Positions 16,001-23,709 of a stretch of DNA of 32,843 nucleotides are shown here, in pieces. This DNA is from Bacteroides sp. (GTDB lineage Bacteria > Bacteroidota > Bacteroidia > Bacteroidales > Muribaculaceae): assembly GCA_014803765.1 (NCBI GenBank), contig JAAVBC010000016.1:1-32843 (forward strand). The letters run 5' to 3'. A model generated the notes under the pieces. It had not been told where the DNA came from. It did no database searches and was given only the letters and a program-made list of their open reading frames with translations. Numbering within the stretch: position 1 is the first letter of the stretch; each line of letters opens with the position of its first letter. The position numbers and the translations under genes were made by a program.

Positions 16001-17792
16001 CATAAATAACATCATCCGTACGCTGGATGCCGACGAGGAAACAATTGTCGAGGACGTTCACTCCGGTGAATGTCGCGTACGTGTCGGGATCATCATCGAT
16101 AATATACTGTTGGCCATCGAGGACATCAATAGGAATCAAGCCTCCATGGGAGGAGTCGCTGACCTGTCGAACTTCGTAAGTGCCGTAGAAACCATCCGGG
16201 GTGTTCCAAAGCGGCAGACCGCACGTCTCCTGATTTGTGGCATTATTTTCATCCCAGATGGTGATCGTCGTTTCGTCGAAGCAACCGTCGGCTGCAGTAG
16301 CGCGGAAGACGTATTCGCCCGGCATAAACATATTGGTCACTTTTCCGGAGGGAGTCACCTGTGCGGACGAACCTTCCGGCTGATCAACGATTTCCCAAGT
16401 CACACTGATATCAGGATTGCTGCGCAACTGGAACGAAGATTGGTCAGAGCAGGCTGAAGTTGACCCTGTAGGATCAATCGGGCAATGATGGCGTATGTCG
16501 GCTTTATCACGCACGTACGAACCGACTACACTGATGCCTCCTGTGCCGACTTTAAGACCTCCGTAGAAAGATAGTTTCGCGCCCGAGAAGGGGACAGAAG
16601 AAGAGATAGTGACAGCTTGTTTGCCGACTTGCACGACATCAAGAGCGAGCACTCCGGCTTCCACTCTGGAGGTCTGGACAGTTTTACCTTTGCGGTCGAG
16701 GAGTTCGATCTGCATATAGCTTCCCAGTTCAAGGGATAGAACGCCGACGAAGCGATACTCAAATGTGACGTCCGAGCCTGCCTCATATACTTCTCTGACC
16801 TCATCCTTCGGATCCTTCATTACATATTCTATCGATCCGAGGAAGGCAAGACCGAGCACCGGACTCATGATTGCTCCTTCCGTGTCATCATCACTAAGGA
16901 ATTTATCATACTGACTTTTATCGAAGGGGAAAGGGAGACCCAAAATTACAGGGTTGTAGCCCTTTATATTATCAAGTACGTAGCCTTCCTCAGTCGTGCG
17001 ACGGATTTTTGACTGAGATGGTTTTCCGACATACGCATACTTGATTCTCAGGACACGTCCGACACCTGCCTGAATACCTCCTGCAAGGTCGAGCGAGATT
17101 TCATCAAATACGGCGGGAGCTTCGGCTTCGATATCAAAACCTGTGTCGGAAGAACCGGGAATATTTACGAGCGACAGACTCACTCCACCGGCGTTCTGAC
17201 CATTGCTGACAGCTGCCGTGCCGACCAATTTGCCATCGCGATAGAAGCCGATTGCCATTGCCTGAATGACGGAGAGACTGAGCGCAGTGTCGCCCGATCC
17301 GGCTACGATGGTGAAGCCGGCTGTAGTCCCCTTGGCATAGTAGCAGCTCTTATCGCGTACACTCAGCACGGGACCTACGGTAACGTCCGCGTTCACTCCC
17401 GCATCGACCTCGCCATAGTTAGTGAGATCATCATCAAGAATGTTGCCAAGATCTATTGTCGCGCCGCCAACTACGACCTGGTTAACGGTCTGGTTGATGT
17501 TACAGGACTCGCCTGTCAGGGCGCGGCGATTGTCAAGGTAAAGATAATGGAGTCTGCCACCCTCGGGAAGGTAGTTGTTGATACCCTCCATGCCGTTGGC
17601 TTCCCATTTGTCGTGCCAGGCATCGGCATACTCCTCATTGTCGAAATAGATGGGACGCCCCTTAAGGCTGAGCTCATCCCTGACTAACACGTCGTCGAAG
17701 AAATTCTCATTTCCATTGGCTGCAAATGAGTCGAGCCCTGTCAGAGCAAGGGCGACAGCCAGGAAAGCGGAAAGTCTTAATCGTCTTTTCAT
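13023..17792 (-). CDS. Giant secreted adhesin, probable pilus tip, with T9SS-like C-terminus
   Basis: The 1589-residue product has a Sec signal peptide (about 1-24, ending DSFA) but no lipobox, unlike the fimbrillins before it. At least three related beta-rich modules lie at about 95-255, 555-705 and 750-895; each has a short D-rich turn (LDDDLTNYG, IDDDPDTYA, VDGNWDTYC). A further related half-module lies at about 305-428. A PKD/Ig-like domain is at 455-512 and a thrombospondin-3-like calcium motif, DIDNDGLADC, at 892-901. A WDNWTNGTP...NVIIPAG module at about 1009-1028 is typical of large Bacteroidetes surface proteins. The last 80 residues (DILISDMAGSVV, then GIRIVSV and KLLVP) resemble a type IX secretion sorting domain. 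It is the last gene, 11 bp after a minor fimbrillin, the position of mfa5 in Porphyromonas. Tip location is inferred; the ligand is unknown. Confidence 0.72.
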   Translation of the reverse strand: MKRRLRLSAFLAVALALTGLDSFAANGNENFFDDVLVRDELSLKGRPIYFDNEEYADAWHDKWEANGMEGINNYLPEGGRLHYLYLDNRRALTGESCNINQTVNQVVVGGATIDLGNILDDDLTNYGEVDAGVNADVTVGPVLSVRDKSCYYAKGTTAGFTIVAGSGDTALSLSVIQAMAIGFYRDGKLVGTAAVSNGQNAGGVSLSLVNIPGSSDTGFDIEAEAPAVFDEISLDLAGGIQAGVGRVLRIKYAYVGKPSQSKIRRTTEEGYVLDNIKGYNPVILGLPFPFDKSQYDKFLSDDDTEGAIMSPVLGLAFLGSIEYVMKDPKDEVREVYEAGSDVTFEYRFVGVLSLELGSYMQIELLDRKGKTVQTSRVEAGVLALDVVQVGKQAVTISSSVPFSGAKLSFYGGLKVGTGGISVVGSYVRDKADIRHHCPIDPTGSTSACSDQSSFQLRSNPDISVTWEIVDQPEGSSAQVTPSGKVTNMFMPGEYVFRATAADGCFDETTITIWDENNATNQETCGLPLWNTPDGFYGTYEVRQVSDSSHGGLIPIDVLDGQQYIIDDDPDTYATFTGVNVLDNCFLVGIQRTDDVIYDAEREIGSTGKRIGLLVSSPVEVLNLNVLQFVQIRCYYQGKEVYRNLVDESNAVSADVGGANANLKMRYSVAVPDIDDHGAPTKIDAIELWTSGVIGITDKLNIYYAFIEDLPNKSSSEGGNNGGGCNSPFGCQTDLLGFDTTHTTLDFNQMNQGAALEAITGVKDLDALVDGNWDTYCRLYNTLGASGTVFYVKLGRTFDFRQKLGFVVDDKTFLAGVGVGGWLTIETYYNGIPTGNKYTDWNAVDANVAGYGDKRVLFINPTAPYNEVKVTIANVLNALDFDSKYYGFGVLSDIDNDGLADCRDTNSCHADIDGWTLGEVCSRDRIDIEAHGNPDAEYYISYGRPGDTPVLVKTDINGKLNVSFETAGPGMYTMMFYDGSMKPINTLSYVVHPEETTWKKNASNNDWSKWDNWTNGTPYCCTNVIIPAGARIYPDLVAAEENHPDLFCCDNIHFEPGAEINSIQNLNYSKAWVELELTPNRYHLLSAPMKDMVTGDMFVPEAMKGVHTAPYFTELNEQTAPQNRFNPTIYQRRWYSAVQDRLWSQNPDNMYRDLVELEQIDGMTTTLWSKNFNLLNYGYRLGEGFSLWVDNGELPESTDFRFRFPKTQTEYVYYNDFTGLPIDGVSESISRDEANTSRFIYEDAENMETSTFKTTICEREYDRTVFNGAADITINVKADDNTDYFLFGNPFMSSINVEKFIEANKDAISGVMAYDGNTISTVRRAASGAFAKTAPLATIAPMQAVFVIANSDAKSLDLKMNPEMLMGSGIVGDEETDEPSIATLRVRLRDGVHEAATIVADAYDCPTNIALLDNEVAPSLAVMAMSEGICHDITPTADRIPLTILKDTASEAWLDFNAYDDFNAEGYELLDVAENKTYDLNEQVCIPAGTSASAGRYVLVRKTGVSTIVDIINENNSGVYAEVINGEIRIISNGNHLSDILISDMAGSVVAEKHSLNESELTLSVGKGIRIVSVMTAESERPAVFKLLVP

Positions 17793-17803
17793 TTCGTATG
17801 ATG

Positions 17804-19219
17804 TTACTTGAATGAATATTTATCTATGATATTTTCAGTGTTTTTGACGTTGATCACATATTTATGATTGCGTCGGAAATAGTAGATTCCCTCGTGAGAA
17901 TCGGGGGAGATGATGCCGGTGCCGTTGCCCGAAGTTTCGGTGTCTTTGGCATAAAGCTGCCCGTTGCGAACACTCCCATCGCTATGCTTTATGCGGAATG
18001 CCAGGCGGGTTGCGCATGGGAGAATGTAGGTCTCAATCTTGATTGTCCGGGGCGAGTTTTGTCGGGCATCCACTTTAGTGTGATAAATCGGAACATATTT
18101 ATCGGGTTGCGCGGGAGCTTCCGGGCGCAGGAATCTGTCGTAGCTTGTCAGTCCTACACCTGCGGGCACCTGATCTGCCATTATTGCGATCCATTCCGAA
18201 GAATAGTGGAGGAGCCAACTCGGGTTGTACTCATAAACCTCTATATTCAGTTCGAGTTTTGCCACTCCGCGGTAAAGTATGCCCCCGATCGGAAGGGAAC
18301 TTGTCAGTTCTCCATCGGCATCATTCTCGGAATATTTTATGACCTTGTTAGTGGTTCCTCCCAAGGAAGTGTAGCATTCTCCGAAGAATAACTGCGGAGT
18401 TTCCACGATATTTGAACCGAGGTGTGCTCCATTGGCTGCGCCGGCGATGCCGCTGGTCTGACCCGCGAAGAAGTCGCGCCAACTATCGTTGGAACGCTCA
18501 ATATGTGTATGTGTCAGAGATGCCTGAAAATCCTCAAAAGTGAGACCATCGTGAAGGTTGAGCGAAAATTTGCCGCTATCCCCATCCGGAAATGCAAAAG
18601 AAGCGCTGCTTGAGAGGTTGATATCCTTAAAAGAAGAGGCTGATTTCGCATCATCGCTATAAGCTATTGCGACAATTCGATACTCAAAACCCTTCACCTT
18701 GCGGATACCCTCCTTGTCAGAGGCATATCTATGGGGTGTATGCCCCGGCTCCGCATCATGGCTCGGGAAAAGATCGGCATCGGGAAGATCCGTGCCCTCC
18801 AGGACGGGGAGTATTTTATCGTTGGAGCTGTCGTAGACGAAGGGTTGCTGTTCGTAATAGCTCTCTTTATCGCCATCTCCTTTATATTCCTCCGGATCGA
18901 CGCGACGGAATGTGACGATGCGGACTTTATCGATAAGTGCAGTTTCCGCAGAGCCGTCGACAGGCTTTTCAGTCTGCTGGTTATTTCCTGTGCCCGGGGG
19001 CATGGCGCGTGTCACATCATCATTCTCCGGAGCATCTACATTCCAATCTGTTCCGCCAATCAAGATGCATATAGGAGAATTACTGACTTCTTCCTGAGGA
19101 GTCGCAGGCTCTTCGGGGAACACAGGGGTGTCCGGCTCATCTGCCGAGCAAGCCGCGAGAGCAATTGAGAAAATTGCTGCCGAGGCTGCCGGAAAAACAT
19201 ATTTTGAAAATATTTTCAT
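17804..19219 (-). CDS. Minor fimbrillin-like lipoprotein (fourth fimbrillin)
   Basis: The 471-residue lipoprotein has signal peptide MKIFSKYVFPAASAAIFSIA and lipobox LAAC24. An acidic, Pro-rich linker leads to DDVTRAMPP with R71, the likely activation site where an Arg-specific protease removes the first strand of type V pilins. The body is beta-rich. GILYRGVAKLELNIEVYEYN (about 320-340) is like the central region of fimbrillins where a hydrophobic strand follows a conserved Arg. The C-terminal part has FRRNHKYVINVKNTENI, resembling the RNxxYxINV strand common at the C-terminus of Mfa/Fim subunits. It sits 26 bp after the previous subunit gene and 11 bp before the adhesin gene, so it may be the adaptor that holds the tip protein (inference). 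Confidence 0.75.
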   Translation of the reverse strand: MKIFSKYVFPAASAAIFSIALAACSADEPDTPVFPEEPATPQEEVSNSPICILIGGTDWNVDAPENDDVTRAMPPGTGNNQQTEKPVDGSAETALIDKVRIVTFRRVDPEEYKGDGDKESYYEQQPFVYDSSNDKILPVLEGTDLPDADLFPSHDAEPGHTPHRYASDKEGIRKVKGFEYRIVAIAYSDDAKSASSFKDINLSSSASFAFPDGDSGKFSLNLHDGLTFEDFQASLTHTHIERSNDSWRDFFAGQTSGIAGAANGAHLGSNIVETPQLFFGECYTSLGGTTNKVIKYSENDADGELTSSLPIGGILYRGVAKLELNIEVYEYNPSWLLHYSSEWIAIMADQVPAGVGLTSYDRFLRPEAPAQPDKYVPIYHTKVDARQNSPRTIKIETYILPCATRLAFRIKHSDGSVRNGQLYAKDTETSGNGTGIISPDSHEGIYYFRRNHKYVINVKNTENIIDKYSFK

Positions 19220-19245
19220 GATTGCATTATTGAATGTAGTCGTCC

Positions 19246-20535
19246 TTATTCGATGTCAAAGTAATGATCCTTCTGGAATGCGGGGCAAACCTCTACCGTG
19301 ATGTCGACCGGTGTTACTTCGCGCAACACATTGTCGAAATCTCCGCTGAGATTGATTCTTACGTTAGAGTAAGAATAGAAACGCTGTTCGGTGTCGTTGT
19401 AGACAAATAGATCCGAGCCTTGACGAAGATGTGCGGCAGCTCCGTCGAAATAGACTTCTGCATCGTTGCCTTGCATGAAAACACTATTTGCAGGGCGGAT
19501 GTCGCAATCTGTGAATCTGACCGGATTGCCTTCAGAGTCCAACACTTTTCCCTCCGGATAATATACGCGAATCTTCATGCGATATCCCAGATCGGAGGGT
19601 AGAAGGAATGTAGAAAGCCGGGCTTCACCCTTATGAATGTGATCGCATGTGGCGACATGGACATATTCATTTTCCGAGCCGGAATGATGTGAGGCTGTCG
19701 AGACGTGATAAAACGCGCCGTGATTGCCAAACAGAGTCATTTGGTCAGGGAAATCCGAAATATAGAGTTCGAGTTTTTCTATCTCACCTTCCGGCACATC
19801 CTTAAGTATAATATTCATCTGGCTGACGATGCGATAAAGCTTGCCGTTGACGGGGCACTCCGGGAAAGGAAGATTAGAGTTGGCGGCTCCTGCGCGATAA
19901 TAGAACACTCCATCATTTGAAGGAGTCATCGAATCCGACTTCTTCTCCGCATCTTCAAACACCGGGAATGAGAGTCTGCCGAAATAGAGTTCCGGAGTTT
20001 CGCTCCCGGTAAGGCTTAGTGTAAGATTATTAAGCTTCGTTCCGTAAGCCTTAGTCTCGGTCACAAATTTATCAATATCCTTTTCCGTATAACCGAGCGC
20101 GGGGACTGCCATTGCAGTGTAATAACGTGTAAAGCCGATTCCACGGATTGCTTCAAAATCATATCGATAAGATGCAAGCTTATTCTGAGCGTAGAGTCCT
20201 CCGAAACGTTCGGCGTCTGCGACGGCAGAGGATACCACTTCAACATCGGAAGCTCCGAAGGATTGTGAAGACAGGTTGCTTGTGCCGCGAGTGCCTTTGT
20301 AGAACCAGAGTTTACAGCGGTCGGCATCGCATACTCCGGGACGGGAGGGCTCTTCGATGGCGCGGGTAGTCCCTCCGATCGACGAAGGAGAATCAGCAGA
20401 TATCTCAATGCAATATTCTCCCGATGTGGCATCGGGCATGATGCCCGGAAGTTCCTCGGGAGTATCCGCAGCGCATCCGGTGAGGAAAGCGGCGCCAAGG
20501 GTCATGCCTATGTTAAAGAAAGATTGAAATTTCAT
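19246..20535 (-). CDS. Minor fimbrillin-like lipoprotein (third fimbrillin)
   Basis: The 429-residue product has signal peptide MKFQSFFNIGMTLGAAF with lipobox LTGC21. The TR-A motif is at R58 (GGTTRAIEEP), the expected activation site of type V pilins. It continues with DRCKLWFYKG, the strand that opens the N-terminal fimbrillin domain, and a body of alternating beta-strands. KLYRIVSQMNIILKDVPEGE is the typical fimbrillin segment in which R-x-x-(A/S)-x-(I/V) leads to a strand and a conserved VP turn. The C-terminus (DITVEVCPAF) is short. It differs strongly from the other two minor subunits, which suggests a distinct place in the fibre, but this cannot be assigned from sequence. It is 79 bp after the second fimbrillin and 26 bp before the fourth. 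Confidence 0.75.
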   Translation of the reverse strand: MKFQSFFNIGMTLGAAFLTGCAADTPEELPGIMPDATSGEYCIEISADSPSSIGGTTRAIEEPSRPGVCDADRCKLWFYKGTRGTSNLSSQSFGASDVEVVSSAVADAERFGGLYAQNKLASYRYDFEAIRGIGFTRYYTAMAVPALGYTEKDIDKFVTETKAYGTKLNNLTLSLTGSETPELYFGRLSFPVFEDAEKKSDSMTPSNDGVFYYRAGAANSNLPFPECPVNGKLYRIVSQMNIILKDVPEGEIEKLELYISDFPDQMTLFGNHGAFYHVSTASHHSGSENEYVHVATCDHIHKGEARLSTFLLPSDLGYRMKIRVYYPEGKVLDSEGNPVRFTDCDIRPANSVFMQGNDAEVYFDGAAAHLRQGSDLFVYNDTEQRFYSYSNVRINLSGDFDNVLREVTPVDITVEVCPAFQKDHYFDIE

Positions 20536-20614
20536 TATGGTGAGTAATATTTCAGATGTCGGTGTCGTCAGACCTTACGGTCAGAAAGAATTATAATATG
20601 AAAAGGGATAGCGA

Positions 20615-22015
20615 TTAGAAATCCATGTCGATATCGATGTCAACCTGCCAGGCTCCTACGACGGTGATCTCCAGTTCGGGATGGCTGAGCTGATCTTCAA
20701 GATCGATCGGAATGTCAGTGCCATCCCCGTGGTTTTTCATACCCAGGCAATAGATATGATTGGCAACCAGATTGAAGTGGGTTCCTGTCGGATCAATCAC
20801 ATCATCCCCTGCGCAATTTTCATGAGCACCGGGATCATGAATGAAGGAGCGAGCGATCTTGATAGGAATCATCTTTATCGGATAGTAGGCTCCGGTACGG
20901 GAAATCGTATAGAAACAGAGATACAGACTGCGATCGAATGCTGTCAGATTTTCCGGATCCTCTTTCTCTCCGCCATAATAATCGGCATAGAACACTCGGT
21001 CGACGAGTTTGGCGGGGAATACGAAATTGCCCGTAGCTTTCGATCCGTAGTAGACAGGATAGCCATAGTTACCTATTTTCTGAGTCAGACCCTTCGTTGA
21101 GATAGATGTAAGGCGCGTGGCGAAGAAGCGTGAGGCATCGGGTTGGAAAGGTTTGGGTTCATGCCAGCGGCGGCTGACGAGATCAAGAGTAGGATAATAT
21201 CCGGCGCAGACGATTGCCACTTCATTCACGGCATACTCCTGACCCTTTTCCAGATCCTGACGGATGATTCCGGTCGGGGAGTCAATGGAATACCAGGAGA
21301 AATCGGATTTCAGAGTGACCGGGATATTCTTCACATGAAGCAGGACGCCTGCGACAGCGCGATGAAGAATAATAGTATCGCTGAAATTCGTTTTTTCCGT
21401 TACAACGAAAGTCTTGACGTCGGCTGACCCCTTTTCTGTAGGATAGCCGGAGAATATTTCAGTGACGCGCGGATGTCCGGCATTATTCTCCATCAGAGCT
21501 TGGCTCCATTCCGTAATATTCTGACGCCAGGAAATGGAGAGAGGAGTAGAGGCGGGATCGTCATCACGACCTACAGCAAGGAATCGATAATATCCTTTTC
21601 CCAAAAGGGGAGTAATATTATATGTGTGAGTTTCATTGCCGGAGATATGATCATCCCAGTTAGTGTCATCTTTATGAGAGAACTCCTCCACACTGAAGTA
21701 AGGTTGGCGGGAAGTTTGATCTGTCAGCGAATTATAGACTGTGGGATAATAATAGTAATAAGAACCCTCATCTCCGGTGTCGGAGCGGAAGACGTAGATT
21801 TTTACATCTGTCACCCGCTGCCAGCAATCCGAAGATTCCAGGGGTCGGGATGCACGTGTATTGGAAGTAGCCGGAGAAACTGTCAGATCAAAAGAGATAT
21901 TGACCTTATAGAGTTCTTCTCCATTTATTACGACTGCATCCGGCTCCTGCTCTGCGGAGCATCCGCCGAGAAGAGCCGAAAGGATGAAAATAGCCGGTAG
22001 AAATATCTTTTTCAT
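20615..22015 (-). CDS. Minor fimbrillin-like lipoprotein (second fimbrillin)
   Basis: The 466-residue protein starts MKKIFLPAIFILSALLGGCS with lipobox LGGC19. The strand YKVNISFDLTV is followed by SNTRASRPLE, placing the predicted protease site at R54; the same TRAxRPL wording occurs in the major fimbrillin. Next comes VTDVKIYVFR, the first strand of the FimA/Mfa1 N-terminal domain. IILHRAVAGVLLHVKNIP (about 217-234) is the most recognisable fimbrillin segment (HR-x-(V/A)-A...NIP). The C-terminal half contains NHIYCLGMKNHGDGTD, a pattern in which fimbrillins end before a last strand. It is the first gene after the 226-bp structured spacer. Its product is probably an accessory shaft or tip subunit (inference). 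Confidence 0.8.
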   Translation of the reverse strand: MKKIFLPAIFILSALLGGCSAEQEPDAVVINGEELYKVNISFDLTVSPATSNTRASRPLESSDCWQRVTDVKIYVFRSDTGDEGSYYYYYPTVYNSLTDQTSRQPYFSVEEFSHKDDTNWDDHISGNETHTYNITPLLGKGYYRFLAVGRDDDPASTPLSISWRQNITEWSQALMENNAGHPRVTEIFSGYPTEKGSADVKTFVVTEKTNFSDTIILHRAVAGVLLHVKNIPVTLKSDFSWYSIDSPTGIIRQDLEKGQEYAVNEVAIVCAGYYPTLDLVSRRWHEPKPFQPDASRFFATRLTSISTKGLTQKIGNYGYPVYYGSKATGNFVFPAKLVDRVFYADYYGGEKEDPENLTAFDRSLYLCFYTISRTGAYYPIKMIPIKIARSFIHDPGAHENCAGDDVIDPTGTHFNLVANHIYCLGMKNHGDGTDIPIDLEDQLSHPELEITVVGAWQVDIDIDMDF

Positions 22016-22112
22016 GATTCAGGTTGAGAATATGCAGGCAGGATTAGGTATATAATTATTTTCTGCCAATAGTGGGAGAAAAGGATTTCACTCCTTGACT
22101 CCCTGATTAAAT

Positions 22113-22204
22113 ACTCCGCCGTGGAGAGGCATCGCACCGGTTTGTGTGGAAACCCGGGCAGACTCTCCCGGCGGAGTAGTTATCGGATGTCTGACGTATC
22201 AGAC
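22113..22204 (-). promoter_or_regulatory. Structured spacer after the major pilin gene
   Basis: In the 226-bp gap between the major fimbrillin and the next subunit, ACTCCGCC (22113-22120) pairs with GGCGGAGT (22170-22177). After a small internal loop, GGAGAG (22123-22128) pairs with CTCTCC (22163-22168), and within the loop CCGGTTT faces AAACCCGG with a one-base bulge. A second hairpin, GTCTGA/TCAGAC, is at 22189-22204, closer to the pilin stop. No strong T tract follows, so this looks more like an mRNA 3'-end stabiliser, processing site or partial terminator than a full stop. Confidence 0.6.
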
Positions 22205-22241
22205 GAGTGATTGGAAATAAATTTACTCAGTAATCAGAGAA

Positions 22242-23630
22242 TTACATGAGGCCCATCTGGTGCATAACTTCCCAGTTGCTGTTCACCTTGATAACGAGCT
22301 GCTGCTTGTTGTTAAGGGGAGTGGGATCGTCGGGATCATTGGGATCGGGATCCGGTTCGGGATCGGGATCTTTGGGATCATTGGGGTCTTTGGGCTCAGC
22401 TTTGGGACGAGCACCGATAGAGTAAAGGTTGTTGCGGAGGATGCTATAGCGAGTATAAGTATCCGCTACATTTTCTTCGGAAGCCCAAGCGCCATTATTG
22501 TAAGACCATACAGTGTGGGGCTTGATCTGACCATCGTCAGTCAGGACAACAGTCCATTCCTGAAGGGCATCAGTGCATTCTTCGTCAGTTGAGAGAACGA
22601 GAGTGAAGGTGTTAGCCTCAGCCTTTGCGAAGGGGTGGATGAAAGAAGCACCGAATACAGAACCCTTGCGGTAGTGGATGGGTGCCGGAGTTGCGTCGGT
22701 AGGATTCTTCCAGTTAGCGTAGTCAACGATGACTGTCTCATCTTCAAGTTCCAGACCTTCGAGTTTAGTAAACCAATCGTTGAGGTTGATTGTGTAGACA
22801 ATCTTATCCTCGGGGCTGATTTTGTTCTTCACGCCGTTTACTACGTATTTCACGATTTCGCCATTTGCGTGGTCGTTGTTTGCGAACTGACCGAGTACGA
22901 GGTCTGAATTGTAGTCAGAAGCGATGAGGTGGAGGTACTGACCTACTTTGCCGTCCTTAACGATGTAGGGGATTTCGCGGAGGTACCCGAATGTACCTGC
23001 AACCTGACGGTTGAGCACTACGTTAGCCTTGATAGTGTTAGCAGCTTCGAATGTCTGATCGCCTGCGAAGATTTCTTCTGCGCGGTTGCCTTTTGAAGAA
23101 TCATCAGTGTAAGCAATTGTGAGATCCTCATTGAAAGTTTTGCCTACTTCCAGAGTCTCAACTGCGCTGAGGTTGTAATCAGTGCCATTTGACCAGCCGA
23201 GAGCGTAAACCTTGTATTCAGATGCCTTTTCAGCGAGGTCAGTTTCGCCTGCTTCGATAAGAGAGTTCTTGAGAGCTTCTGCTTTCTCAACGAAGTTATA
23301 CTCATCTTTATCGATTGTGAGAGTAGCCTGAAGACCATTGGCATATTCAGTGCCTTGACCGTCATTCCACTTAGTGTAGTCGTACATCCAAACGACTGTG
23401 TTCTGACAGTCTGTGATGATGACTTTCACGTTCTCAATGTTCTGAGCAGCCTCGCTGCTGAGAAGCGGACGACCTGCACGAGTGCCATCCTGGTTGTTGA
23501 CTGAAAGTACGATGACCTGCTTGCCTTCACCGTTATTCACGGGTGAGTTGGGCATCTCCTGCTCTGATGCACAGCTTGAAACAAGCATAGCGCCGGCAGC
23601 CATCGCGAAGAAAAGATTACTCTTTTTCAT
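22242..23630 (-). CDS. Major fimbrillin, Mfa1/FimA-type pilin
   Basis: The 462-residue lipoprotein precursor has MKKSNLFFAMAAGAMLV and lipobox SSC20. After a short acidic linker the strand QVIVLSVNN precedes DGTRAGRPLL, so removal of the first strand would be after R51. The N-terminal domain continues IENVKVIITD, and VVLNRQVAGTFGYLREIPYI (about 203-222) is the conserved fimbrillin segment. YSILRNNLYSIGA is the typical penultimate strand of Mfa1-like pilins. Unusually, an Asp/Pro-rich linker (about 409-438) and a tail ending SNWEVMHQMGLM follow; the tail matches the C-terminus of the anchor-like neighbour. Position directly after the anchor gene, few rare features and the structured spacer behind it support its being the main shaft subunit. 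That it is the most abundant subunit is inferred. Confidence 0.88.
   Translation of the reverse strand: MKKSNLFFAMAAGAMLVSSCASEQEMPNSPVNNGEGKQVIVLSVNNQDGTRAGRPLLSSEAAQNIENVKVIITDCQNTVVWMYDYTKWNDGQGTEYANGLQATLTIDKDEYNFVEKAEALKNSLIEAGETDLAEKASEYKVYALGWSNGTDYNLSAVETLEVGKTFNEDLTIAYTDDSSKGNRAEEIFAGDQTFEAANTIKANVVLNRQVAGTFGYLREIPYIVKDGKVGQYLHLIASDYNSDLVLGQFANNDHANGEIVKYVVNGVKNKISPEDKIVYTINLNDWFTKLEGLELEDETVIVDYANWKNPTDATPAPIHYRKGSVFGASFIHPFAKAEANTFTLVLSTDEECTDALQEWTVVLTDDGQIKPHTVWSYNNGAWASEENVADTYTRYSILRNNLYSIGARPKAEPKDPNDPKDPDPEPDPDPNDPDDPTPLNNKQQLVIKVNSNWEVMHQMGLM
22322..22395. repeat. Imperfect GGGATC hexamer repeats encoding the Asp/Pro linker
   Basis: The stretch is made of degenerate GGGATC, GGGTCG and GGGTTC hexamers on the plus strand, encoding PDP/NDP repeats near the C-terminus of the major fimbrillin. 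In-frame hexamer slippage would change linker length without a frameshift. Confidence 0.6.
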
Positions 23631-23709
23631 GATGATAAATAAATTAATTAATTAAAAATTATGATAAAAAAGTGTTGTTTCAGTTCCGAATGTTGATCAA
23701 TAGAGGGGC

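Noticed and set aside
22113..22204. Cobalamin-riboswitch-like appearance (CCGG...GGGCAGAC...CCGG)
   Set aside because: The conserved GCCACTG-type box and receptor stem order are missing, and the resemblance is on the strand opposite to all genes here.
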